From an uncultured Acholeplasmatales bacterium (GTDB lineage Bacteria; Bacillota_I; Bacilli_A; ML615J-28; CAG-698): a stretch of 18,276 nt of DNA. Under the pieces are notes generated by a model, which saw nothing but the letters and a program-made list of their open reading frames with translations, did no database searches and was not told the origin of the DNA. Positions 6,939-17,500 of this stretch are shown one piece after another (position 1 is the first letter of the stretch; each line of letters opens with the position of its first letter). The stretch spans positions 1-18,276 of the forward strand of contig CALEGD010000130.1 in assembly GCA_937877075.1 (NCBI GenBank), read 5' to 3'. Both the position numbers and the translations under genes were made by a program.

Positions 6939-8354
6939 ATGAGAAGATTTCTTTTATTCATGTTGGTTTTCATCAGTTTGCTTCTGATTTTTGGTTGTGA
7001 GAACGGGAGTGATAATCCTAATCCGGAAGCTTTTCCCTCCTGGTATTATAACCCCTTTGGTTTTGCTTCGCTTTCGATAAGTGATAGGAGTGAAGAGGAA
7101 TCCTAGTATCAAGTTTATAACGAAGTTGAATTTCTGGATGTCTTAACTTCAGAAACTGTAAAAGTCATTGAAATTTGTTCAGACCTTAATCTCGGAGCAT
7201 TAGAAGTAGAAGAACAACTAAATGCTGCCGGAAAAAGTTTAGATAATTATCGTGATGTTTACCGGAAACATTCTAGACAGCCTTTGCTGCATCCGGTATT
7301 AAAGCAAACCGGGATTGGTCGTGTCCGTCTCGTTAATCGGGAAAATCTAATGATCTTTTCTAAAGAAGGTTATTCGATTAAACATGTAAAGTTTGAAATT
7401 GATGGCTCTAAAGATCTTGTTTTTCGAAACTTAAGATTTTCGGAACTTTGGGAATGGGATGAAATAGGTCAAGGAGGGTATAAAGTAAATGATTGGGATT
7501 ACTTTGTGGTTGAGAAATCAGAAGGAATATGGTTTGACCATTTGACCTTTGAACAAGCATATGATGGTATTATAGATGTTAAGGAAGGTGCAGCAAATTT
7601 AACTCTTTCCTTTTCCAAACTTGATTTTAACCCTAATCAATTTATTGCTCTCCAAATCGAAGCTTTAGAAGCAAATCAAGAAGATTATCCCTATTACCAA
7701 AGACTTCGTAATAATGGAATCAGTAAAGAGGATATTATTAAGCTTGCCAGTTATCAGAAAAAGGGTTTCAATCTCGGTAATACCACGGACGGTGAAGGTT
7801 TTGAATCCATCACTTTTACATTTCATCACTTGGAAATCTTTAATCTTCAGGACCGAATGCCGAGAATTAGGAAGGGCGATGCCCATCTTTATCAGATAAT
7901 CCTTGATAATACCGGGATTTATCAGCTAAACTTAAAAATTAATTCCAATATTGTGAATATAGTTAATCAAGGAATTGTTACAACCGAAGACGGTGCGGTA
8001 TTGATGGAAAACAGTGTTTTTAAAGAGGTTGGAATTTTGATTAAAAGTCATCAAGACAGTTCATCTGATTCAAAATATACCGGCAAGTATAAAGTAATTA
8101 ACAGTTCTTACTATCGGAATACACGCGAATATTTTGGTTCGAGCGATAGTACGCCTTCTGTTTGGTACCCTAGGAATAATCATCCAAAAATTCCTTTTGC
8201 CTTTCGGAATTATCAAGAACTGCCCTATGACTATCAGATGATTGATATTGCTTTCCTTCCGGATTTCTTTAATAAATATCCGGTCGGTCATCAAAAAATT
8301 GAAGATTTCAATTGGTTGAAAATAGATACTAAACTACATTTAAGAGGAGAATGA
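6939..8354 (+). pseudogene. PL1 pectate lyase lipoprotein with in-frame TAG
   Basis: One open frame of 471 codons with a single stop, TAG at 7104-7106 (codon 56). Codons 1-20 are a lipoprotein signal (lipobox LIFGC, Cys20). After the TAG the frame continues without shift through a PL1 beta-helix: NLRFSELWEWDE, then IWFDHLTFEQAYDGIIDVK (about 197-215), where Asp209 and Asp213 fit the calcium-binding positions, then DRMPRIRKGDAHLY (305-318), the RxPxxR catalytic motif with Arg306 and Arg311. The enzyme would cleave polygalacturonate by beta-elimination outside the cell. A TTG at 7284 lacks a ribosome binding site and would give a form without a signal peptide. The stop lies in the linker just after the signal peptide, so readthrough or repair would restore the whole enzyme. 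TGA at its end precedes the next gene by 3 nt (coupled). Whether it is dead or a sequence error cannot be told. Confidence 0.75.
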
Positions 8355-8357
8355 ATT

Positions 8358-9671
8358 ATGAAGAAAATATTATTAATACTGATGTTTTTGTTTGCAACAT
8401 TTTCGCTTACTGCTTGTAAAAAAGACGACAGTGTAATCACCTTTTCTTGGTGGGGAACAACTGACCGTAATATGGCAACTTATGATGTAATTGATTTATT
8501 TAATGAGAAATATCCGGAATATAAGGTAAAACCTTCGATGTCTCCTTGGAGCGGTTATCAAGCTTCTTTAAATAATCAACTTTCAAGGGGTACTGAGGCT
8601 GATATTTTCCAAGTCAATTATAACTGGATTTATCAAATGTATGGAATTGATTATTTTATGGATATTAAAGAACTTGGTTTAGATCTTTCAAGTTATCCAG
8701 ATAATGAACATAAACCTCTAACGGTTGACGGTAAGATTCTGGCACTTTCTGTATCCGAAACCGGTTATATTCTCTTTTTAAATAAAAAAGTCTATGAAAA
8801 TGCCGGAATTGAAAAAATTCCTCAGACCTGGGAGGAGTTAATCGCCGCCGGCCAAACTATCAGTTCCAAGACTCCCGGTAAATATGCCATCGGAAGATTG
8901 GACGCTCAACAAGTAGCCATTCTGATCTTTTCTTATTTGGCACAAGAGACCGGTAAGAATGTTATTAGTAATGAAAATAAACTTAATTTCTCTGTAGAAG
9001 AATTAGAAGACGGTTTCCGTTTCATTAACCGTCTCCGAAGTAATGGTGTTTTAATTCCTTCCAATAAAGATGATACTCATAATGACGGCCCTTCTAATCC
9101 TAACTGGACAGCGAAAGAAAATTACGGGGGTATGCTTACTTGGAATACGGCAATTTCCGAGTACGAAAACACCCTTCCTTCTGGAAGTGAACTGGTGACT
9201 GCCGGAATGCCTCAAATAAATATCGGGGATAAACTGGGAATGTATAAGAAAGTTTCGATGGGATATGCAATCAGCAAAAGGGTCGAAAATTCTGATCTGA
9301 AGAAAGTTGCCGTCAAGACTTTTATTGAATTTATTACTACCGATCCTGAAGCGGTGAAAATTTTAGGTGTTGACCGGGGAATTTCAAGTAATTCTGTTAC
9401 CAGAGGATTGTTAGAAAGTTCTACCGATCCAGTTTTCACTGCCACTAACGAATGGAAAGGCCATGTAATCGTTCAAGAATATTTTAATCATCAATTGACA
9501 CTTGATCAAAATCTATATATACATCCTTATTATGAACACGATTCTTTCCGAAAAATCTATGAAAATCCGATTGAGAGTTTCCTCCTTGGAAATACTACCG
9601 GTCGTCAAGCCGCACAGGCAATTGTTCGTGATTTTGATAAAGAATTAGCTAGGGTAATGGGTGGGAAATAA
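8358..9671 (+). CDS. ABC sugar transporter substrate-binding lipoprotein
   Basis: 437 residues with a lipoprotein signal ending in LTAC (Cys20), followed by a family 1 extracellular solute-binding fold: ITFSWWGTTDRN at the start of the mature protein, DVIDLFNEKYPEYKVK, EADIFQVNYNWI, and VYENAGIEKIPQTWEELIAAGQ, all typical of UgpB/MalE-like proteins. It captures oligosaccharides at the membrane surface for the two permeases that follow. Between two pectate lyases the ligand is probably unsaturated oligogalacturonides; this is inferred from context. The ribosome binding site AGAGGAG overlaps the end of the PL1 frame, and the stop TAA overlaps the next ATG (TAATG), so translation is coupled throughout. 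Confidence 0.9.
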   Translation: MKKILLILMFLFATFSLTACKKDDSVITFSWWGTTDRNMATYDVIDLFNEKYPEYKVKPSMSPWSGYQASLNNQLSRGTEADIFQVNYNWIYQMYGIDYFMDIKELGLDLSSYPDNEHKPLTVDGKILALSVSETGYILFLNKKVYENAGIEKIPQTWEELIAAGQTISSKTPGKYAIGRLDAQQVAILIFSYLAQETGKNVISNENKLNFSVEELEDGFRFINRLRSNGVLIPSNKDDTHNDGPSNPNWTAKENYGGMLTWNTAISEYENTLPSGSELVTAGMPQINIGDKLGMYKKVSMGYAISKRVENSDLKKVAVKTFIEFITTDPEAVKILGVDRGISSNSVTRGLLESSTDPVFTATNEWKGHVIVQEYFNHQLTLDQNLYIHPYYEHDSFRKIYENPIESFLLGNTTGRQAAQAIVRDFDKELARVMGGK

Positions 9672-10552
9672 TGGTTGGTGAAAAAAAGTGGCTTCCTTAT
9701 GTCCTTCTAATTCCTTGGATTGGCGGGTTCCTGCTTTTCAAACTTTACCCTTTCATTAACTCCTTTATCATGAGTCTTTTTGAAACAAAGGGAAGAACAA
9801 CAACCTTTGTTGGATTTGCTCATTACCGGGAATTATTTGATTCAAGTTTAAACACCGGTCGGGAATTCATGAACTCGATGAAAGTAACTTTTATTTATGT
9901 TCTCGTTACCGTTCCGTTGATTTTAATTGTATCTTTATTTATTGCTTATATCTTATCCCGTAAAATAAAGGGAGTTGGATTTTTCAGAACTGCTTATTAT
10001 ATCCCTACATTACTTGGGGCTAATATTGCGATTGTTATTCTTTGGCGTTTCATGTTTGAATCTGATGGACTTATTAATCATTTCCTCGGAGCCTTTGGAG
10101 CTAAACCGGTATCTTTTCTCGGAACGCCGATGGGCGCCATGGCAAGCATTGTTGCTCTAAGGGTTTGGCAGTTTGGCTCGACTATGTTGATTTTCTTAAA
10201 TGCCTTAAAAAATGTTCCAAAATCCCTTTATGAAGCAGCTACGATTGACGGCGCGAATAAGGTTCAACAATTTGCCTATATTACGATACCGATGATAACC
10301 CCGATTATTCTCTTTAACGGAGTAATGAGACTGATTGAATGTTTCCAAGTCTTTAACGGTCCGAGTTTAATTACTCAAGGAGGACCGGAAGGTTCAACGA
10401 AAGTCATTAATCTCTTGATTTATGAAACTGCTTTTGATAGTGGCTATCTTAACTTAGGAAGCGCTATGTCCTGGATTTTGTTTATTATCATCATGGGCTT
10501 TACAGTTCTAATCTTTAGAAGTTCAAGATACTGGGTTTATTATCAGGATTAG
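9671..10552 (+). CDS. ABC sugar permease, MalF/UgpA type
   Basis: 293 residues, six membrane helices (about 10-30, 74-98, 108-130, 158-178, 205-225, 262-285). The EAA loop that contacts the ATPase is EAATIDGANKVQQFAYITIP from residue 188, with the conserved Gly194 and Pro. The N-terminal KKWLPYVLLIPWIGGFLLFKLYP split across residues 5-28 is characteristic of this subfamily. Forms a heterodimeric channel with the next gene. Ends YWVYYQD with TAG, 9 nt before the next start, and the ribosome binding site GGAGGG overlaps the gap. This TAG clearly acts as a normal stop. Confidence 0.92.
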   Translation: MVGEKKWLPYVLLIPWIGGFLLFKLYPFINSFIMSLFETKGRTTTFVGFAHYRELFDSSLNTGREFMNSMKVTFIYVLVTVPLILIVSLFIAYILSRKIKGVGFFRTAYYIPTLLGANIAIVILWRFMFESDGLINHFLGAFGAKPVSFLGTPMGAMASIVALRVWQFGSTMLIFLNALKNVPKSLYEAATIDGANKVQQFAYITIPMITPIILFNGVMRLIECFQVFNGPSLITQGGPEGSTKVINLLIYETAFDSGYLNLGSAMSWILFIIIMGFTVLIFRSSRYWVYYQD

Positions 10553-10561
10553 GAGGGTAAA

Positions 10562-11470
10562 ATGACAGATTCAATTAAAAGAATAAAAAAATATCGTACT
10601 AAAAAAGCAATTAAAGAAACTTTGAAGTTTTCAGTTTTAATTATCTTTGCTTTCCTGATGGTTTATCCATTGCTTTGGATAATCGGCGCCTCCTTCAATG
10701 AAGGTGCAAAGGCTTCACTCTGGTTTTTCCCGGAAAAGTTTACCTTCCAGGGATGGAAGTATGCATTTTCTGCTCCCGGATGGGGAAGCAGTGAAGGCTA
10801 CTCGATTTTCAGGGCAGTGTGGAACACGATGCAATATGTTATTCCTCAAGTTGTTTTTATGAGCTTTACAACTTTAATCACCGCTTATGTGGTGACACGC
10901 TTTCGGTTTAAAGGTAAAAAACTGGTTTTTACTTTAATAATTGGGACCCTTTTGATGCCTAATACTATTTTTCGGATTCCAATGTATGCCTTTTGGACCA
11001 GCAGACTAATCTCCCCGGTTTGGGAAAATACTGGCCTACCTTTCTTGCAATTTTTGCCACTTTGGGCCGGTTCACTCTTTGCGGTGAATTCATTTTCCAT
11101 TTTTATGTATATCCAATTCTTCCGGACTATTCCCAGAGATTTGGATGAAGCAGCGATGATGGACGGTGCCAATCGACTTCAAGTTTTGTATCATGTTTTA
11201 ATGCCGATCTTAAAACCGATTATTATTACCGTCGCCCTCTTGCTCTTCATTTCTTCTTATAATGATTATCAAGGACCGTTAATTTACATCAAAAATGATG
11301 ATATATATCCGCTAAGTTTGGTTTTGCCGACTTTAAAAGTCGACTCAATCAATACCTATGCAAATGTTTATGCCCGAAGTATCGTTGGGGTCGTAGTTTT
11401 GATTATCGTTTTCTTTGCAGCCCAAAAATACTTTGTTGGCAATGAAGCTGATTCAGCAATCAAAGGATAG
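10562..11470 (+). CDS. ABC sugar permease, MalG/UgpE type
   Basis: 302 residues with a basic cytoplasmic N-terminus (to about 22) and six membrane helices (first at about 23-43, last at about 270-290). EAA loop EAAMMDGANRLQVLYHVLMP from residue 196. The C-terminus AIKG matches the G.VKG-type end of this subfamily. Partner of the preceding permease. No ATP-binding subunit follows, so an MsmK/UgpC-like shared ATPase elsewhere is likely. Ends with TAG at 11468, 12 nt before a lipoprotein start, again a genuine TAG stop. Confidence 0.92.
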   Translation: MTDSIKRIKKYRTKKAIKETLKFSVLIIFAFLMVYPLLWIIGASFNEGAKASLWFFPEKFTFQGWKYAFSAPGWGSSEGYSIFRAVWNTMQYVIPQVVFMSFTTLITAYVVTRFRFKGKKLVFTLIIGTLLMPNTIFRIPMYAFWTSRLISPVWENTGLPFLQFLPLWAGSLFAVNSFSIFMYIQFFRTIPRDLDEAAMMDGANRLQVLYHVLMPILKPIIITVALLLFISSYNDYQGPLIYIKNDDIYPLSLVLPTLKVDSINTYANVYARSIVGVVVLIIVFFAAQKYFVGNEADSAIKG

Positions 11471-11482
11471 AAAGGTGAATTT

Positions 11483-12334
11483 ATGAGAAAATTATTGATC
11501 TTGCTTTTATCTCTTTTCTCAATAACCTTAAGTGGTTGTGAGAGGGATTATGCCTGCAAGAATGATCCTTTAGGGGAGTCTTGCTATATTCCGATGGACG
11601 ATTTGGATTTTCAATCAACCGATCCCGTGGAATATACAATCGATGAAAACTTTGAGAATGAGCCATTGAACCAAAAACCTGAAAACTGGCTCCTATATAC
11701 GGACGCGGAATATGGTGACAATGCCGTCAGGGCCTTCGTAGTAGAAGAAGATGGTAACAAATTTGTGAAGATGTATTCCGACGGACTTAAGGCCCCGATG
11801 TACCCACAGAATGCCCCCAATCCGACCTTTATCTTTACAACTAAATTTAATCTTGATCAAGACCGGAAAGGGATTGCTTATGGAAGTGTTTTAATTCCGA
11901 GCAGTGCCAAATTAGAGGAAGGACAAACTAATAACTCCGTAACCATCGGTGTTTCTACCGGAGCGGTAAATATTATCTCCGTTACCATCGGTAAGGATTT
12001 AAAGGTGTTTGGAAAAGTCGGAGGACCTTTCTTCTATCATTCCGGAAATAATGACAGCGGGGAACCCTTTAATACACCTTATACCGCCGAGTATGATACT
12101 TGGTATCAATTCAAATTTGAATGGGATGCAAAAGAGAATATAGTAAAAGCTTTTATTATTATTAATGAAGAAGAAAAACTCTTATATTCCGGTGCTTTCC
12201 ATATCAGTAGCAGATATAATGCGGAAGCACGTGGTGAGATTTTAGTTCCCAATGTATTTAAAGTAATGATGCCGAGATACTCTAGTGGCTGGGCTTTCCT
12301 TGATGATGTTAAGGTTGAAAGGAGAGGCGAATAA
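11483..12334 (+). CDS. Lipoprotein with a ConA-like (laminin-G type) domain
   Basis: 283 residues. Lipobox TLSGC gives a lipid-anchored Cys19; Cys25 and Cys34 could form a disulfide. From about residue 50 the protein is a beta-rich jelly-roll: it opens with YTIDENFENEPLNQKPENW, has a central strand TWYQFKFEWDAKENIVKAFI, and closes with SGWAFLDDVKVER. This opening and closing pattern is usual in ConA-like carbohydrate-binding or glycoside-processing domains. No catalytic motif is visible. The same fold, with matching opening (LLDEDFKS) and WYRARFEVD strand, is present in the large surface protein downstream. Placed between transporter and PL2, it probably binds pectin or its fragments at the cell surface. 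Start supported by AAAGGTG upstream. Confidence 0.65.
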   Translation: MRKLLILLLSLFSITLSGCERDYACKNDPLGESCYIPMDDLDFQSTDPVEYTIDENFENEPLNQKPENWLLYTDAEYGDNAVRAFVVEEDGNKFVKMYSDGLKAPMYPQNAPNPTFIFTTKFNLDQDRKGIAYGSVLIPSSAKLEEGQTNNSVTIGVSTGAVNIISVTIGKDLKVFGKVGGPFFYHSGNNDSGEPFNTPYTAEYDTWYQFKFEWDAKENIVKAFIIINEEEKLLYSGAFHISSRYNAEARGEILVPNVFKVMMPRYSSGWAFLDDVKVERRGE

Positions 12335-12335
12335 A

Positions 12336-14111
12336 ATGAAAAAAGTCTTTATCTTACTTTCATTGTTTTTTGTTATAGCAGTTAGCATTCCGGTGGTTGA
12401 GGCGAAAGCAAATCCTAAAATTGCATATACCGAAGCTGACTATAAACGCTTAAATGCTGTTATTAATCATGTTGAAAACATCTTAAAATATGGTAGACGC
12501 TATAATACCGAAACACAGTTACTTCCCGATGCGATTAACACCTTAACTGGTGAACCGGCAAAATGGGTCTTCCCTAATCGGGCCGAAGTCCCTTATGCCG
12601 ATCTTGCTAACCAACAGAATTTCTTTAGAACCTTGGTAGCTTTAAGTAAAGTAACAAGTGATCCTAAGTATAAAGGGCAAGCGGTTGCGACTCTGGAAGA
12701 ATTTATGGATAATTATCAAGATCCGAACGGCCTCTTTTATTGGGGTGGACACCGGGTAATTAATCTTGATACGCTTGCTGTCCAATCGACCGAAGGACCG
12801 GACGGGCCGCATGAGTTAAAAAACATGATGCCTTATTATGAACTTATGTATGAAGTTGATCCAGATGCGACCTTAAGATTTATGCGTCAACTTTGGACGG
12901 CTCATTATGAATGGGCAACATCCGATTTGAATCGTCACGGCAGTTATAGCACAACTTATGATCCGAATGTTTTCGGACTTAAGATTCCTGCTGATATCAT
13001 TAAGATTGGTGATAACGGACGTCCGATTATTCCCGATGATTCACCGGGAAAACTTCCCTTTGTAAACTCGGCTACCGACCTTTCCTATGCGGCGCTGACA
13101 CTTTCGGAATATACTTATGACCCGGTTCCAACGGAATGGGCGAAGTATTTAATGAAGCAATATAATTTAGCTTCCGATCCCGTTACCGGGATGACAGTTT
13201 ATCAGTTTAAATCAACACTGGTAACTAAGAGTCCCCAGGAATGTGCAAATCCCGAATATACCAATTCGGGTTGTGGTGACCGAGCCAAAAGGCAATTCCG
13301 TGATTTTGGTGAGATAGCGAGAGAAGCAAATATAGCTTGGAAGAATACCCAGGCAATCTATGTTGATAATATCTTGATGCTTGTAGAGGCGGGAAGAAAA
13401 TATAATATCCCAGAGTTCATTGAATGGTCGAAACAATATCTGGAAGGATATTTGAAATATGCTTACATTCGTGTTAACGGTGCTAATAAAGTTATCCCGA
13501 TGTTTATTGACGGAACCGTAAAATATGGTTATGTTTTCCCTGAAGTCGGTTATTACGGGTCATCCGGTACTAGACTTGATTATGTTGAAATGCCGACAAC
13601 CTATATTTTACCGATCTTAAGAACCATTCTTAATCTCGATAAAGATGAAGACAAAATTGAGCTATGGAATTATCTGCGAGACATAATGTATACTTTTAAA
13701 ATCGGAGATATTGGTGAACTTGGTGGCGCTAAACCTAATCTAAATGTTGACACTTCAATTGACGACCCCTTTGCATTAATGGCTTTGGTTGAACTTTATG
13801 ATGAAACCAAAAACAATAGTTATTTAGAGGTCGCCAGAACAATTGCCAATAATATTGTTCGGGAAAAATTCCACCGCGGATTCTTTGTTGCGGATGAGAT
13901 TATGCTATATAGCAGACTTGACCAACCTGATACTTTGGCACTATTAACTCTAGATGCCATTATTAGAGGTTATAAATTAGATGATATGCCATTCTATTTA
14001 GCCGATTCCGGTTATATTCATGGTTATTTGTTAGCAGATGATGGCGTTGTAGAAAATCGTGATTATTCGCATAAAATCATTTATACAAAGACCATTTACG
14101 ATTGGGAGTGA
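12336..14111 (+). CDS. Secreted PL2 pectate lyase (PelW/PelX-like)
   Basis: 591 residues with an N-terminal signal peptide (MKKVFILLSLFFVIAVSIPV...AKA) and no lipobox, so exported and possibly released. The body is an (alpha/alpha) barrel of family PL2. Segments recalled from the enterobacterial enzymes are all present: FYWGGHRVINLDTL, GPHELKNMMPYYELMYEVDPDA and LNRHGSY. His139, Glu160 and His201 fit the divalent-metal ligands and Arg200 the catalytic base; spacing 21, 40 and 1 residues is almost the same as in the Yersinia PL2 enzyme (H109, E130, R171, H172, from memory). It degrades polygalacturonate to unsaturated disaccharides or oligomers. The start at 12336 follows GGAGAGG (12321-12327); longer frames overlap the preceding gene. 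Stop TGA; next gene starts 4 nt later. Exo or endo action cannot be decided. Confidence 0.88.
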   Translation: MKKVFILLSLFFVIAVSIPVVEAKANPKIAYTEADYKRLNAVINHVENILKYGRRYNTETQLLPDAINTLTGEPAKWVFPNRAEVPYADLANQQNFFRTLVALSKVTSDPKYKGQAVATLEEFMDNYQDPNGLFYWGGHRVINLDTLAVQSTEGPDGPHELKNMMPYYELMYEVDPDATLRFMRQLWTAHYEWATSDLNRHGSYSTTYDPNVFGLKIPADIIKIGDNGRPIIPDDSPGKLPFVNSATDLSYAALTLSEYTYDPVPTEWAKYLMKQYNLASDPVTGMTVYQFKSTLVTKSPQECANPEYTNSGCGDRAKRQFRDFGEIAREANIAWKNTQAIYVDNILMLVEAGRKYNIPEFIEWSKQYLEGYLKYAYIRVNGANKVIPMFIDGTVKYGYVFPEVGYYGSSGTRLDYVEMPTTYILPILRTILNLDKDEDKIELWNYLRDIMYTFKIGDIGELGGAKPNLNVDTSIDDPFALMALVELYDETKNNSYLEVARTIANNIVREKFHRGFFVADEIMLYSRLDQPDTLALLTLDAIIRGYKLDDMPFYLADSGYIHGYLLADDGVVENRDYSHKIIYTKTIYDWE

Positions 14112-14115
14112 TAGA

Positions 14116-14553
14116 ATGAAGAAATTATTTAATATTATTATAATCCTTGTTTTTGCGTTTTTACTAGTTAGTTGTGATAAAGATCAAGCACCTGACGGAA
14201 CTTTTGAACTATTAATGGAAGCTGAGGATCTATCGGGTATGAAGTCTAAAATTAACACCTTAATAGAGAAGGAGGGAAGTCTGGGGTTACCGACCGAATA
14301 TAAGGGTGTTAAGATTACATACAAATCTAGAAGTCCGGAAATTATTAGCGATGATGGCGTAGTAACTCTTCCCGAAGAATGTTGGATTGAAAGCCGAGAT
14401 CAGAAGGGTGAAAAACTTTTTGAAAATCTCAATGATAACTGGCCGGTTGTCCTTGATGTCGAACTCTCTTATAATGGAATGAAGAGAAACGCGAAACTGT
14501 TATTTACAGTGGCTCCGCGCGTCGGATTCACTTGCGATAAATATAAAGGATAA
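14116..14553 (+). CDS. Small lipoprotein with an atrophied bacterial Ig domain
   Basis: 145 residues. Lipobox LVSC, Cys20. The mature part is a single beta-sandwich: GLPTEYKGVKITYKSRSPEII, then SDDGVVTLPEE, ending in VELSYNGMKRNAKLLFTV, the pattern of aBig_2-type domains (a strand with xVxIxWxSxxPxxI, then G.V). The same domain begins the large surface protein next door. The start is the ATG following GGGAGTG at 14104-14110; a longer frame would overlap PL2. Likely an accessory surface protein, with binding or spacing role; no catalytic residue is visible. Two further Cys (WIESR... region, and near the C-terminus) are present. Confidence 0.6.
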   Translation: MKKLFNIIIILVFAFLLVSCDKDQAPDGTFELLMEAEDLSGMKSKINTLIEKEGSLGLPTEYKGVKITYKSRSPEIISDDGVVTLPEECWIESRDQKGEKLFENLNDNWPVVLDVELSYNGMKRNAKLLFTVAPRVGFTCDKYKG

Positions 14554-14564
14554 AGGAGGTACAA

Positions 14565-17500
14565 ATGAAAAAATTTTTGGGGATTCTTTGCCTGCTATCA
14601 TTAATGTTTATTTTTGTAGCCTGTAAAGATGATAAAGATCAGAAAAAGGTTGACGAAGTTCATGGCTGGTTAACTCTTCCTGGACTGACTAATGATCTGA
14701 CAAACAGCAGTGAAAGAATTGTTATGCCAACGGAAAAAGATGGTGTTACCATTAGCTGGGAAATAGACAAACCAGAGTATATTGCTACAAACGGTGTTAT
14801 CACTCAACCTTCTAATGAAGTAGGCAATCAAGTTGTTACTTTGACTGCGACCTTAACCCTTAACAAAGCAACAAAAACGAAGGAGTTTAAGGGGACGGTT
14901 TTAGCTTTGCCTGCGCTTGAGGACACAGAGCCTTTACTTGATGAAGATTTCAAATCTTATCAGAATGGTGATTTTAAAGATCAAGTCAGTGATTGGGCTG
15001 TTGTTTCAAATAAAGCAGGAGACAGTATTTATACAGTCATCGATAAGATTGAAGGAAATACTATTCCGGGTGGCTCTAAAGCACTTAAAGTTGAAGCGAA
15101 ACTAGAAAGAACGCTTGAAACTTCCATTCAACATAACTACGATGTTGTTGTTATTGAGGCTGATTTAATGCAAACTGCATCATCAGATGCTTCACCGATT
15201 AATATTCAGTCTTCATCTAGTGAACCGGCTGTCGCATTTGGACTAAACGGTAAGACCTTATATTACCGTGTTGACAATGGTGAGCAACCTGGTATCGAAG
15301 TAGAATTAAACAAATGGTATCGTGCCAGGTTTGAAGTTGATTTAAAGAACAAAACTATCGAACTTTTTTATTATGAAGAAGGTCAATTAATTCCGGTAAC
15401 TCCAGAAAAGATTCCCTTTACTAGAACAACAGACCTACAAAATTTCTTCATCAGAACTGGCAGTTCGACTACACCTGCGCTTAGGAACCCAGCTTATATT
15501 ACTAATATAGTTGTTAATCGTCCTGAAGCCCTACCGCGTCCAGTCGAAAAAGTTAAATTAGGTAATGTAACCGGAATTAGCGATGTAAACATCGAAAAAG
15601 GTTCAATTTTTACAGTTGCTGTTCCAAAGGTTTTCAATTATTATGGAAGTGCTAGTGAACTTGTAAAGGATACAGATTATACACTTGTTGTTACAAATCC
15701 GGTTGACATTGAAGTAGCAGGAGAATATGAAGTAGTTTATACCTTTACAAATAAAACTGATTCTACTGATTTGAAGGCGGTAAAACAGAAAGTTACTGTT
15801 TATGAGCCGGGTGAACCTAATGTAATTACAAATGTTGTTTCTACGACAGCTGAGTATCCTGATTGGTTATCTACTTTTACAATTTCTGTAGTACAACCTA
15901 CTGGAGATCTTTATTATCTCTTAAGTAAAAATGAAACAGAAACTGCAGAAGCAATTAAAGCCGGTACAAAGATTGAAATAACTACTAATACGGTTTCGCT
16001 TGATGATCTTTTTATCGATGATAATACTTATCTTCATTTAATCATAATTCATAATGGAGATAGTCAAATCGAATCTCATGAGATTAACAGGAATACGGTC
16101 ACCGAAATTGCGACACCGCAAGAATTTTATAATGCAACCCAAACATCACAATCAGAACAAGAGAAAACTTATTTCCTTTTGACTGCTGATCTTGACTTTA
16201 CTGATTTTGTTTGGGGAAATGTTGGTAATAAATTCTACGGAATTCTTGACGGTAATGGCTTTAAGATTTCTAATTTAACTATTACTGCTCCTTCCAAAAC
16301 TTACGGCGGAATTTTCAGAGAACTTGACGGTGCAATTATTAAGAACTTGGAATTTGAAAATGTTAATGTAATTTCTGCTGATCAACGTGCAGGAGTTATT
16401 TCTGGAAGAACCTCTGGATCTAAAGTAACCGTGGAAAATATTACAATTATTAATTCTAAGGTAACTGTCGGCGATAGCTCTACTACGGGAAGTGATATGC
16501 ATGGAGCACTACTCATCGGTAGAATTAATGTAGAAACCGACATTTCAAATATTAAAGTTGTTTCCTCAGAAGTATTGGTTAATGGTAAGTATGTTGGCGG
16601 TTTAGTCTCTTATGTAGAGGCAAAAGTCGTTATGAGCGATATCGATGTGGAAATAAAAGTTACAGAAAACTCTTCCAATTCACAATTGGTTGGCGGAATC
16701 GTTGGCCGTGTCGGAACTAGCGGAAATTTAACTCTTAATCGCGTAATTGCTAAGGTTGATTTGACTGGTGCTAAAAACCTAGGCGGTTTAATTGGTAAAA
16801 ATGAAGGGACCGCAACTGTAACTGATGCATTAATTACTGGGCTTTTGAATGTAACCGGAGAAGGTAGCAGCGGTGCTATATGTGGAAATGCTTCAACAGT
16901 GATAGAATTCACTAATGTTTGGGCAGTAGCATTAACTGGTGAAGATGAAAAATCTTCCCAATTGTCTGCTCCGGAAGATAACACACTTACTAGCCTTGAT
17001 TTAGTTTCTACATCCACTTGGTGGACAGAAAATATGCCTAATATTGCAGATTCCGAATTATGGGATACAGCTGGATTTGCAGAATTGATTAGAGAAGAAG
17101 TTGTAAAACATACGATTACATTTGTTCTTGAAGACGTTGTAGTTGATCCGATTGAAGTACGGGATAGTTCTAAAGCTATTCTTCCTGTACCAGTTAAAGA
17201 TGGTTTCAATTTCATTGGTTGGTTTACTGATGAAGGATTTACAACTCCATTTGATCCTGATACATTAATTACCGAAGATCATACTTTATACGGACAATTC
17301 GAAGAAATTACTGATCCATTATATACAGTAACATTTGATAGCAATGAAGGAAGCGCAGTAGAACCTCAAACTGTTGTAGAAGGGGAATTAGCATTAGAAC
17401 CTGCTGACCCAACAAAAGATGGATTTGCTTTTGGCGGTTGGTATCTTGATGCTGGATTCGAAACTGAACATCTCTTTACTGAAGCAGTAATGGGAGATAT

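Noticed and set aside
6527..7106. TAG reassigned to an amino acid throughout this genome
   Set aside because: Both permease genes end at TAG exactly where the family ends and directly before the ribosome binding site of the next gene (10550-10552, 11468-11470). A general reassignment would fuse permease 1 to permease 2 and permease 2 to a lipoprotein signal peptide, since both are in frame. Only context-dependent readthrough remains possible.
5578..14111. Mycoplasma code with TGA as tryptophan
   Set aside because: tetR, PL1 and PL2 end with TGA at the expected lengths with the next gene or intergenic region following, and Trp is encoded by TGG throughout.
16610..17215. Minus-strand ORF of 201 residues inside the giant surface gene
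   Set aside because: A Ser/Thr-rich antisense shadow of repetitive coding sequence, without ribosome binding site or recognisable family.
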